Assembly (NCBI GenBank): GCA_905221605.1
Contig: CAJNDS010002113.1
Location: forward strand, 1,475,732 to 1,539,731
Length of the DNA stretch: 64,000 bases
Direction: 5' to 3'
DNA from: Symbiodinium natans
Lineage: Eukaryota > Sar > Dinophyceae > Suessiales > Symbiodiniaceae
Every line of letters starts with the position of its first letter. Positions within the stretch are counted from its first letter, which is position 1. A program made the translations under genes and the position numbers. The notes below the pieces were generated by a model. That model searched no databases. It was not told the DNA's origin and saw only the letters and a list, made by a program, of their open reading frames with translations. Below, in pieces: positions 1 to 9,207 of this stretch.

Positions 1-120
1 AACAGGAGCCGTGGCCTTCACTTACAACCCGATTTCATGGGCCCCCGTTAAAAAATTCTACATGCTGGAGGAGCTAGAGGTGGGGTGGGGTGGTGGGGAG
101 AGGGGGGAGGGGGCCCTCCT

Positions 121-250
121 AAACCCTAAACCCTAAACCCTAAACCCTAAACCCTAAACCCTAGGCCCCAAACCCTAAACCCTAAACCCTAAACCCTAAA
201 CCCTAAACCCTAAACCCTAAACCCTAAACCCTAAACCCTAAACCCTAAAC
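121..250. repeat. CCCTAAA array at the 3' end of an intron
   Basis: About 18 CCCTAAA units, nearly perfect, end 11 bases before the exon starting at 261. It is interrupted once by CCCTAGGCCCCAAA. Confidence 0.95.
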
Positions 251-260
251 TCAAAGGCAG

Positions 261-2890
261 GGAGTGGCCCTGGCCGTGGAGCTTGCTCTGCGCCGCGGCC
301 GGAAACTCGGCGGGCTGCTGTGCCTCAGAGGATCCGCGCTGAGCTTGAGCCTCCGCCCAACGACTGAGAGATGTCCTCTGAATTCGTAGTTTAGGGTTTT
401 TCTTGGCTTTCTTCTGGCTGGCTCTTAAGACTTCAACCTTTTGCGTTTTTGTAGAAACTACCATAAGGAGCCTAAAAGTTTGACTTTTAGGAGGGGTTCA
501 GAAGTCAGCCAAGTTTTCTTGAGAAGAAAGCGATGACACATGGCATCTGAAGCTAGAGGAGTCCTGAGTGTAGAACAGCTTGCATGGCGTCCACATTCAC
601 AATGATCCCTCCCTTTGGCAGGTAATTCCGGTGGGTTTGACTTCGTCTCTTGAAGGGGAGCCTGGAGGTTTTTGTACTTATGAACCAATTATAACTGTAC
701 TGATAACCCGCTTATAAGCCCCTCAAGTGCCCTAAGATGGTTATAAGTACAGTTATGATTGGCTAATGAGTACCATGAACCTCCAAGTAAGTCCCTAAAC
801 CCTAAACCCTAAACCCTAAACCCTAAACCCTAAACCCTAAACCCCAAACCCGGGTTCATATTGGTGACGGAGGTGACGGTTCCTACATCCAACAGGGTTC
901 GGACATAGGATTTAGAGTCCACGACTTCCCCGAAGAGTCTTTTCGCTTTCAGCCTTTAAGCCGTAAACCCTAAACCCTAAACCCTAAACCCTAAACTCTA
1001 AACCCTAAACCCCACACCCTGCTCTCCGAGGACCCAAGGGCAACTGGACCAATGCGACAATCTCGCCGGCCTGCGTGTGCTGGCCTACCATGGTCGCTGG
1101 GACAGCCTCTGTCCGCCCGAGGTTGGGGGCTAAGGGGTTGGGGTTTAGGGTTCTTCTTCTTCGTCTAGCTCTAGCTCTGGGTTTAGGGTTTAGGGTTTAG
1201 GGTTTGGGGTTTGGGGTTTAGGGTTTGGGGTTTAGGGCGGGTTCAGGGTTGAGGGTTGTGTGTATTTAGCGCGGCTTAGGGTTGAGAGTTGTGTTTCGGG
1301 GGCCGAGGGCTTTTGTTGTGTTTACGGCTTCCGGGCCACGGAAAGAGAAGGTTTATTGAAGGAGGGGCTCTCAGCGCAGGGTTTTCGGGATTCAGGTCTC
1401 ATGCACCCTTCCCCCCAAACTTTCAATTGGCCAAAGCTTGATGGTTTAGGGCTGGCGTAGGGGTTGAAGGCCGTTGTCTGGGAGGCTCGGACAAAGATGA
1501 GCCTTGGGTCGGCAAATGTTGCTACGCGCCTGGCTCTGCAGTCTGTTGGCATGTCTTGTGTCGCCAGGCCCCTAAACCCGCTCAAAACCCCCAAGCCCCA
1601 AAACCCCGAAACCCCATAACCCCATAACCCCAAAACCCCAAAACCCCGAAACCCCGAAACCCCGAAACCCCGAAACCCCGAAACCCCGAAACCCCGAAAC
1701 CCCGAAACCCCGAAACCCCAAAACCCCAAAAACCCCAAAACCCAAAAACCCAAAAACCCAAAAACCCAAAAGCCCAAAAACCCAAAAACCCAAAAACCCA
1801 AAAACCCAAAAACCCAAAAACCCAAAACCCCAAAACCCCAAAACCCAAACCCAGAAACCCAGAAACCCAGAAACCCAAAAACCCAAAAACGCTGTGTGGG
1901 TCCTTGTTGGCAGGAGGCGGGGCCAAGCTACGAGCCCCTGCGGGTGAAAGGCGCCGATCTTTGCTACTGAGACCACCTGGGATAGTTTGTGTTTAATTGG
2001 CGTATAATAGTAATTATTCCCTTCATGGTTCCTATATAAGTGTAGTAGTATTCCCTGCATGGTTCCTATATATACAGAATTCAGGGCCCCTTTTGGGGCA
2101 CCTTGGGCCTAAACGCCCATGGTTTAGGACGTACACACGACCAGACCCTACGTAAGCAGACCTACCACCTAGAAGGCGGGAGTTGCTTGGGTTTAGGGTT
2201 TAGGGTTTAGGGTTTCGGGTTGGAGGTCTGGGGGGTTGGGGCTTCAGGCAAAAGAGTTTCAGGGCTTGTGGCGGCTGTAGAGGTCTTCAGGGGCTTTGGG
2301 GGGTTTAGGGTTTCGGGCTTAGGGGTGGCTTTAGAGGTCTTTAGGGGCTTTGGGAGGTTTAGGAGGAGGTTTATGGGGGTTCAGGGTTTGGCATGTTTGA
2401 GTGTGGATTCATAGGAACGGGGGCGGGTGCTTCCTTGGTGGGGGATTTATACGTGCTTGGGACTGTTTAGAAACCCAAGCCTGGTGGATTGGTAAGGAAT
2501 CGGTGGCCCAGGCTTCAACAGCACAATTGGGCAGTTCCGATTCCTTGAGGGTTTAGGGTTAGGGTTTAGGGTTTAGGGTTTAGGGTTTAGGGTTTAGGGT
2601 TTAGGGTTTAGGGTTTGGGGTTTAGGGTTTAGGGTTTAGGGTTTAGGGTTTAGGGTTTAGGGTTTAGGGTTTAGGGTTTAGGGTTTAGGGTTTAGGGTTT
2701 AGGATTTAGGGTTTAGGGTTAGGGAGGGTTCAGCTGACAAAGCAAGCAAGGTTTCATCGTGGATGAAACTTTGGGCCATGCCTGTGCCCGGGGCCGGCAG
2801 CAGCTCTGTGGCAACGAGCTCCAGAAGGTGTCCCAGTTTCTGAGGGAGGTGGGCTGGGATAGGTTGTTCACACCTACGCAGGGCCCCTAA
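261..2890 (+). CDS. Acyl-protein thioesterase-like (alpha/beta hydrolase), 3' part
   Basis: Four exons are proposed: 261-340, 1031-1121, 1914-1943 and 2747-2890. Exon 1 reads GVALAVELALRRGRKLGGLL, like the segment after the GFSQG nucleophile elbow of the acyl-protein thioesterase/carboxylesterase family (Abhydrolase_2). Exon 2 contains LRVLAYHGRWDSLCPPE, which fits the strand with the catalytic Asp (HGxxDxxVP). Exon 4 contains DETLGHA, supplying the catalytic His, then a final helix NELQKVSQFL and a TAA stop at 2888-2890. The catalytic Ser exon must lie left of the window. Such enzymes remove fatty acyl groups from cysteines of proteins or hydrolyse lysophospholipids in the cytosol. The end of exon 1 is uncertain (a GA donor at 341 gives the right phase) and exon 3 is weak. 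Introns carry telomere-like arrays at their ends. Confidence 0.72.
660..786. mobile_element. Inverted-repeat element, family 10
   Basis: Left arm GGAGGTTTTTGTACTTATGA (from 661) pairs with the right arm ending GTACCATGAACCTCC; the inner parts ATAACTGTACT and AGTACAGTTAT also pair. A second, left-truncated copy is at 33682-33775. It lies in the intron between exons 1 and 2 of the thioesterase-like gene. Confidence 0.75.
1577..1890. repeat. Variant telomere-like arrays in blocks
   Basis: Blocks of ACCCCGAA (about nine in a row, 1640-1720) followed by blocks of CCCAAAAA (about 15, 1735-1830) and CCCAGAAA. The long minus-strand open frames here, rich in Gly, Phe and Trp, are translations of the repeat and not genes. 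Confidence 0.9.
2547..2733. repeat. TTTAGGG array
   Basis: About 26 TTTAGGG units just before the last exon of the thioesterase-like gene. Here the array next to the acceptor is TTTAGGG, an exception to the usual polarity. Confidence 0.95.
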
Positions 2891-3017
2891 ACCCGAAACC
2901 CTAAACCCTCAACCCTAAACCCTAAACGCAGAGCCCAAAGTTGCTTAGGGCCCTAAGCCCTACACACGCGGAAGTCAGCTCTGGGTTTAGGGCTTGGGGT
3001 CTGGGGTTGATATGGGG

Positions 3018-3112
3018 GTTTCCGATATTAGAGGTACTTTTTTGAGGTCCTTGTTATAAAGGCATCCTACTATTTGGGGGGGCTATTTTTGGGGTCGCAT
3101 CTTTTCGTAAAC
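3018..3112. mobile_element. Inverted-repeat element, family 5, degenerate
   Basis: Begins GTTTCCGATATTAGAGGTAC and ends CTTTTCGTAAACC, like the better copies at 7646-7738, 13793-13888 and 44008-44212 whose arms are GTTTCCGAAAATAGGGG and its complement. Confidence 0.5.
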
Positions 3113-3154
3113 CCACAAAAAGGGTTTAGGGCTGAAAGAGCTCTGTTCCAAACT

Positions 3155-3490
3155 CTAAAGCCCTGAAGGTCTGGGGTGAGTTGGCCATCGCCAACTTGAG
3201 CCTGCCCGATGCGTGAAAAAGGGGGCCTCGGCCGTAGGGTCGTGGAATAGGCTTCGGCAACACGGCTTGAGACTGTAGAGTTCGGGGCTCACAGGATACA
3301 GTAGGTAGGATTCCGTCGGTACAGTGTTCTGCACGTAGCTGGCTTGGAGGAGGTTGATCCTAGCATCGGCGACATGACGAGTTGCCCTCCCCCGCCACCC
3401 CACGCACTTAAAATCCTGGTATTCTAACAACAACCTAGAACCCCTAAACACCCAATCCCCCCACGCACACACACACAGACAAAAGCACAC
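3155..3490 (-). other. Open reading stretch, possible exon or intergenic
   Basis: A minus-strand frame is open for 111 codons; its middle part (about 3160-3390) has balanced composition, but no family is recognised and all readable neighbours are on the + strand. It follows the stop of the thioesterase-like gene, so it may be intergenic. Confidence 0.2.
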
Positions 3491-5126
3491 AATTCTTCTT
3501 CGTCACCTTAGTCAGGAACCGGCTGGAAATCTAGGGCTTCAGCTATGCAGCTGCTCACACAGAGTAGCTGAGCTACGCAGCAGATGGGCATGAGAGCGGT
3601 GCGGTTGCCAATTCCTGGATATTCGTGGCATCTGCGATTGCCAGCTAGCTAGCTGTTTGTTTTTTTTGGTTCCGCTGGTTGGGAAATGGACGAGAGTTCA
3701 GCTCCCCCGAATACACGGCAACATTCAACAATGAAAATGCAGCAGTATGTTATGCTCTGCCACGATACTTGAAAACTAGAACAGTTTTTCACATACGATA
3801 ATGCACATATCATGTACTCTAGTGTACGGTATTATATATCCTATCACAATACTACACAATATTTTACGGCAGGATACGAAACTTAACTAAAACAAACAGT
3901 ACCAGACTAGATTATACTCGACTATTCTTTACCATACGGTGCTATATAGTACCTACTGCACTAGATTAGACCAGACACAAAATATTCTATACGGCAATAT
4001 ACGAGACTGTACAACAATATACTATAGTCTACTAGACTGTACTATACAGAGGTACTAGAGGACACGATAATGCACCCTACTGTACTACCATCGAAATGTT
4101 CGGGGCATATGGGCCTTTCGAATGTCTGATGTTGTGGCATCTCTTCGTCTTGACTGCGTAGGTACGTGTTGTCGTTATGTTTCATAGTCACAAATTCTGG
4201 AAAGTTTTGAGATCCTGAGATGTTGAAATTTGGTGTTTTAAGTCTGTGTTGGATTTAGCTTCTTGGGGGTGTAGACTGAGGGAGATTGGCGTCCGGAGTT
4301 TCTCACTGAGTGCGTTGCCGCAGGTCTTCTCCAACATTGAGTCTCTCGCCGCCTGAGGTTGCCGCCGAGCTGTTCGAAGCTTGTCGGTTTCATAGCTCGA
4401 GGTGCTACTCAAAGTAGAGCGCCTGTGGTTTCAGAGCCGCTTGTCTCGTCGATCGTCTGCAAGGAGATTCTGTGAGGAGTCATGAGGTCATGATAGTGAT
4501 GAGTCATGTCATAATCGCAGTCGCACGTACACAACCCTGTGCCATGACATGAATATAGCGGTCGGAATAATTACTAATCGTACTCCCTTATGATCCCTTT
4601 ATGATCATACGATAAGAACCCCAAAAACCCTATTCTAAAAAACCAGGCCACTGCATTACGTGTTCTTGCAACGACTGCTGATAGGCCTCCCACTACAAGC
4701 TTCGGCGAAGGAAGAAAGAAAAGCTTCTCGTGTCCGAACTTTCGGATTTTCAGCCCTTGAGCCAGATCTCCTTGGTACGATACGGGTTTAGGGTTATGGG
4801 TTTATGGCTTAAGGTTAGGGTTTAGGGTTTATGGTTTATGGTTTAGGGACTGTGGCTTTCAAGTGCCATACCCGGAGCTCAGCCTTGCCGCAACCCCCAA
4901 CACGCCTAGGACAGAACCCTGAGCACCCGAGAGCTTAACGCCTCAGCCCTGGCGCCCTCCATTGGAAGCTTAGGATTTTGCGGTTGAGGTTCGGGGTTTC
5001 GGGTTTAGGTTTTGGGGTTTCGGGTAGCATCGGGACCGAATTCAAGGAATAGGCCCCAAAAACAGTAAAGAACAAGTGTTCGGGTCAAAGGACTGCTATG
5101 ACAGGGTTTAGGGTCATAGGTGAAAG
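3491..5126. other. Region without a readable gene
   Basis: Holds an AT-rich run of degenerate ACTATACTGTAC-like words (3720-4070), a unique stretch (4080-4550), a family 7 element (4553-4660) and small telomere-like tracts near 4785-4850 and 4990-5030. Probably intergenic between the thioesterase-like and ABC1 genes. No promoter motif is recognised. Confidence 0.5.
4553..4660. mobile_element. Inverted-repeat element, family 7
   Basis: Starts near AGCGGTCGGAATAATTACTA, with CTCCCTTATGATCCCTTTA in the middle and CCAAAAACCCTATTCTAA towards the right. Related copies lie at 11400-11510, 25283-25345 and 41625-41741. Confidence 0.6.
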
Positions 5127-5238
5127 GTTGGGATGTTCCCCCTTATGCTGACAGTCCTTAAGAGGGATTATGATGGGGGGGGGGGGGGGGTACTATAACT
5201 CCTATTCCGGACTGTTATTATAAAGGGGGACATCCCAA
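5127..5238. mobile_element. Hairpin element, family 2, with poly-G loop
   Basis: Arms TTGGGATGTTCCCCCTTAT and its complement near GGGGGACATCCCAA enclose inner arms AACAGTCC/GGACTGTT-like and a run of about 18 G in the loop. Nine copies occur in the window. Confidence 0.85.
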
Positions 5239-5435
5239 GTTATAGGGTTTAGGGTTTAGGGTTTAGGGTTTAGGGTTTAGGGTTTAGGGTGGGAACCAAT
5301 CATGTCGCTTCCGTGGTCGAACTCAGGTCCCCCAAAAAGGGGCCCCAAGTAAACCCTATGAACCCTCTGTAGACCGCATAGCCCCGTCAACCCTATGAAG
5401 CCCTAAAAACACTAAAAAAACCCTAAAAACCTATA

Positions 5436-5522
5436 ACATATATATATATATATATATGCATATATACATGTGTATATACATTTATGTTGTGTATATATGT
5501 ATATATATATATATATGTATAT
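5436..5522. repeat. AT microsatellite
   Basis: Two runs of TA dinucleotides broken by GTATATACATTT-like words. Intergenic or intronic; no function inferred. Confidence 0.9.
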
Positions 5523-5950
5523 TCATGTCTGGCCAAAATTATAAACACCCTATAAAGCCCGATAAACCCTAGAAACCCGAACCCCTCAATCATGCGCAGT
5601 TTTTTGCTTGTTCAAGGCCTGGAATACAAGATCGATTGGCCGTGGCCTGGGCAAAACTTGTAGGCTAGGCTTCGTTTGCAGGTGTTCGAGTCGCCTCGAC
5701 ATGTTTGAACGCAACTGAACTCAGGCAGGGTTTGTGACATTTCGCATCCAGATTCATTGTACGAATACTCGGGGGTAGTGTCATGGGATCATGATCTGAA
5801 CTTCTACGATGAATAGATAGGGATGAGCATTAAAGTATCACGCTTGGAGGGTTGCTGGTGGCGTGTTCCTTCCTCTCGGCGCCCCCTGTCCCCTTAGTTT
5901 CAGTGCATGGGTTTGGGCGGTCTCGACTGGGCCATGCCCGAGGGCAGAAG

Positions 5951-7274
5951 ATGCTCTCACCGATGTACAGCAGGCACGTCGCAGTCTCGGAGGCGTTGCG
6001 GGGACAGGGCCTGGGACCGAAGCCGACGTTCATCATGCTCGGCCTCGGTTCAACAGCGCCTGACCGTCCCACCCAGGCTGCAAAGCTTGCGCCAATGAGC
6101 GCAGCCACTTGGTAGCCCAGTGGTACCCTTTACCCTTTTTCTTTTGGTTCTGGGTTCCCTTATATAAAGTAGCCAACCCAAAAAAGGTGCCCTTATTATA
6201 GTATTATTATAGTATGGTGACTGGGCTACGAAGGCCACGACAGCCTGCGCGGTCTTCAGCTGGCGGTCCTATCGAAGACCTGTGCGCTTGTTCCGGCTCC
6301 GCTCTGCCCGACATGGGCCCGTGCTGCCTTCCGAGTACTGCGCCGAGGAGATCCTTGGCAGCTAAATGAGTACATGCGCTTTACACTTTTTGGGGATACT
6401 CTAATCCCTAAACCCTCAACCCTAAACCCTAAACCCTAAAACCCTAAAACCCTCAACCCTAAACCCTCAACCCTAAACCCTCAACCCTAAACCCGAAACC
6501 CCGGCAACTCAGGATCGCCCGCACCTGCCAGCAGCACATGGATCGCGTGGTCGCGCGATGCCTTCAGGTGGCCAGCCGCTGTGGCGGCTGGCTTCTTGGT
6601 AGCCCCGTGGTACCCCTTTTCCGCTTTTTTGGGGGGTGCAAGGTTCCCTTATAAAGTAACCAACCCCAACAGGGACCCTAAACCCCAAACCCCAAACCCT
6701 AAACCCCAAACCCTAAACCCTAAACCCTAAACCCTAAACTTACTGGGCCACCTGCAGGCTTTTTGCCATCCTGGAGACCACGGAGACGTCAGCGGAAGAG
6801 GATGCCCAACGAGCATCTGAGCTGCGGAAGGCACTTGTGGACCTGGGGCCCAGCTTCTTGGTGGACCGGTGGTGCCCTTTCATTCTTTGTTTGGGCTCTA
6901 GAAGTTCTAGGTTCCCTTACAAAGTAACCAACCCCGAAACCCTGAACCCTAAACCCTGAACCCTAAACCCGAAACCCTAAACCCTAAACCCGAAACCCTA
7001 AACCCTAAACCCTAAACCCTAAACCCTAAACCCTAAACCCTAAACCCTAAACCCTAAACCCCTAAACCTAAAACCCTAAACCCTAAACCCAAAACCCTAA
7101 ACCCTAAACCCTAAACCCTAAACCCTAAACCCTAAACCCTAAACCCTAAACCCTAAACCCTAAACCCTAACCCTAAACCCTAAACCCTATCATATGGTTG
7201 ACGGGACACCGAGGCTTTGTGAAGGTTGGGCAGCTTCTCTCCAGCAGGGTGGACCTGCTCCCGTCCGGCCCTCC
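5951..7274 (+). CDS. ABC1/UbiB-family atypical kinase, N-terminal exons
   Basis: Exons 5951-6103, 6234-6349, 6513-6590, 6758-6852 and 7214 to about 7274. When the four intervening introner elements are removed the frame stays open through all four junctions. The product ends in ELRKALVDLGPSF-VKVGQLLSSRVDLLP, the KxGQ motif region that marks ABC1/ADCK/UbiB proteins (the motif covers the ATP pocket; the family supports coenzyme Q, prenyl-quinone and lipid metabolism in mitochondria and plastids). The frame is open upstream to 5834; ATG 5951 is the first in-frame ATG, and the basic, Ala-rich first 60 residues could be a targeting peptide. Donors lie in target duplications: GCCA, GATC, GCTT, GCTT. 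The matching continuation is at 29947. The end of the last exon is uncertain. Confidence 0.88.
6104..6233 (+). mobile_element. Introner, family 1 (intron 1 of the ABC1 gene)
   Basis: Element CTTGGTAGCCCAGTGGTACC ... ACTGGGCTACGAAG flanked by a 4-bp duplication GCCA (6104-6107 and 6234-6237). The intron is left GCCA plus element; donor GC, acceptor AG at 6232-6233. No telomere-like array inside, so this is the plain form of the family. Confidence 0.9.
6350..6512 (+). mobile_element. Introner, family 11 (intron 2 of the ABC1 gene)
   Basis: Duplication GATC at 6350-6353 and 6513-6516; element begins CTTGGCAGCTAAATGAGTAC and ends GGCAACTCAG. Donor GA, acceptor AG. The right half is replaced by CCCTAAA-type repeats (6404-6500). 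A copy without that array is at 34843-34955 in another gene. Confidence 0.87.
6591..6757 (+). mobile_element. Introner, family 1, with telomere-like insert (intron 3, ABC1)
   Basis: Duplication GCTT at 6591-6594 and 6758-6761. Left arm CTTGGTAGCCCCGTGGTACC; right arm TTACTGGGCCACCTGCAG. CCCTAAA/CCCCAAA repeats (about 6670-6740) lie where the plain copy has AACCCAAAAAAGGTGCCC. Confidence 0.9.
6853..7213 (+). mobile_element. Introner, family 1, with long telomere-like insert (intron 4, ABC1)
   Basis: Duplication GCTT at 6853-6856 and 7214-7217. Left part CTTGGTGGACCGGTGGTGCC to AAAGTAACCAACCCC; right part TATCATATGGTTGACGGG to CCGAG. About 250 bp of CCCTAAA repeats sit between. Removal joins CCC-A to GC-TTT-GTG-AAG, the LGPSFVK of the ABC1 motif. 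Confidence 0.92.
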
Positions 7275-7545
7275 GATGCGGGGATTTTCAGCAACTAGTA
7301 GGTTTAGGGTTTGGGGTTTGGGGTTTGGGGTTCAGGGTTTAGGGTTATGGGGTTTAGGGTTTAGGGTTTGGCAGTGCCCTGATTCCTGAGGTTTGGGGAG
7401 CGGGCGTGTAGGGTTTTGCGTGTGTAGGGTATATCTATAATCAGAAAATAGTAGTCATCAGCATGTGTATAATGTTTGTAAAGAACGGCTTACATATCTC
7501 AGAGGTCCAGAGTAGTTATCAGCAGTTGCACGATGCTTTTTGTTA

Positions 7546-7740
7546 AAGACTGGCTGGTTCTTAGTAGGGAAATGAAATCAGGGCCCTATACAATCCCTTG
7601 AAGGGTATATATCGGGCCCTAATGGGGGGGGGGGGGGGGGGTGTTCCGAAAAAAAGGGACCCTTAACATAGACCCCAAATAGTAGGATTACTTTATACCA
7701 AGGACTCCAATAAGGTGCCCCTATTTTCGGAAACCCCCTA
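7546..7740. mobile_element. Families 4 and 5 elements joined by a poly-G run
   Basis: CTGGTTCTTAGTAGGGAAAT at 7551 begins a family 4 element that stops at a run of about 20 G (7623-7642), followed directly by a family 5 element GTTCCGAAAAAAAGGG ... CCCCTATTTTCGGAAACCC. Confidence 0.65.
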
Positions 7741-8206
7741 ATAACCAACCAGGGAAACGAATGACCTGGACTCTCTCTATGACCCTGTGGCTTTCGGGGG
7801 GCATGATTCGCTGCCCTAGTAGCCCTGAGCCCTAAACCCTAAACCCTAAACCCTAAACCCTAAACCAAAACGGGAAGAAGTGTCACTAAACCTAGAAGCT
7901 CGACAGCCTTAAGCACCTAGGACTCGGCAAGCTTTGCAACAACATGCTGTAGTATCATACGAGCGCTGCATAGCACTTCATCGCCCACCGCCCACCGCTG
8001 TTTCGGGCTTCTCGTTGGCTGACTTCTGATGGATAAGCTGCCGTGAAGTGGTACGCCTCACACAGCCGCACTCTAAAAGCTGAAAACCTCCGACCCTCCT
8101 ACACCCGAACCCCATCTTATATTGCACTGTGGCAAGTTTCAACATGTAACCCTAAACCCTAAACCCTAAACCCTAAACCCTAAGCCGCATACCGCCATGG
8201 AGCTTT

Positions 8207-8268
8207 TCAGATGGGTGCGCGAGAGACTCTGCAGCCGCCGCCGTGCGATCCAGATCCCAGGCACCTTA
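8207..8268 (+). CDS. Possible exon, unidentified
   Basis: GC-rich segment between CCCTAAA (8145-8183) and TTTAGGG (8276 on), after an AG at 8205-8206. More than one frame is open, so the product cannot be chosen; it could belong to the kinase gene downstream. Confidence 0.3.
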
Positions 8269-8395
8269 CTTACTTTAGGGTTTAGGGTTTAGGGTTTAGG
8301 GTTTAGGGTTTGGGGTTTGGGGTTTGGGGTTTGGGGTTTGGGATTTGGGATTTGGGGTTTGGGGTTTGGGGTTTGGGGTTTGGGGTTTTTCTTAC

Positions 8396-8608
8396 CTTGG
8401 CAGCCCAGTGGTACCCTTTGCCCCTTTTTTTTGTTGTTCTCTACTAGTTGCTGAAGAACCCCACAAAAAGATTCTTCCTTATGAGGGGAATATGATGTCG
8501 GGCTGTCTTTTTTGTTTTTTTTTGGGGGGGGGTTTAAGCAAACAATAGTTCTGGGTTAACCAAAAACAGGGTACCCTTATCATTATAATGCGGTTACTGG
8601 GCTGCTAT
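8396..8608. mobile_element. Family 1 element carrying a nested family 6 element
   Basis: Arms CTTGGCAGCCCAGTGGTACC and GGTTACTGGGCTGC. Inside, 8449-8551 matches family 6 (TTGCTGAAGAACCCCAC ... GGGGGTTTAAGCAAACAATA), an element found alone at 11865-11983 and 44758-44856. Confidence 0.75.
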
Positions 8609-8705
8609 GTTGCCCGTGTGCAGAGGCTATGATACGCCTCAATTGGGGAATTCCCTGAAAGATCATATGACGGGCACATTCGGAGCATGTTCTTTAAATA
8701 CCTTT

Positions 8706-8748
<43 letters not shown>
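8706..8748. repeat. GT microsatellite
   Basis: About 20 GT units. Another GT run is at 14023-14053. Confidence 0.95.
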
Positions 8749-8749
<1 letters not shown>

Positions 8750-9207
8750 TGCAGGTTGTTTTCGGTTTGAAGGTTTTCCTTGATCTACATTTTGGTCCCG
8801 TTTGCTTGTACGGCATTGTTAGAAGCATAAGGCAGTATCGTTCAGTGTGACATATATATAAATAAATACGTACGGCATGCAAGTAGGGATTATTTCATTT
8901 ATTGTTTTCGGCCAGTGTATGTAGGGAGGTTCTTGGCGATGCTAGCACCCTAAACCCTAAACCTTAAACCCTAAACCCTAAACCCTGAGTTCAAGTGGTC
9001 TCTCTTGGTGGAGGTCCCATTCGGGCGCTAGCAAATTTGTGACAGAACTGTTTGTTGTTTAGAGGGTCATTGCCGGGATAGAAAGAGGAGGTAGTTAGTC
9101 AGGCCCCCCCCCCAAAAAAAAACTCAAACTAAACCTTAAACCATAAACCCCAATCCCTAAACCCGAACCCCGAAACAATCCTGTCCTAGGATGAGACATC
9201 CCGCCAG

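Noticed and set aside
121-250. A chromosome end (telomere) at the left border
   Set aside because: The array is short, preceded by unique sequence at 1-120, followed by an exon, and equal arrays of both orientations occur for 50 kb.
1322-2060. Long minus-strand frames rich in Gly-Phe-Trp-Val, also at 19405-19709 and 39171-39419
   Set aside because: They are translations of telomere-like and simple repeats, open only because the repeat lacks stop words; several registers are open at once.
5834-5950. Start of the ABC1 protein upstream of ATG 5951
   Set aside because: The frame is open to 5834 but holds no ATG; it might be an additional exon after the AG at 5897, which I cannot decide.
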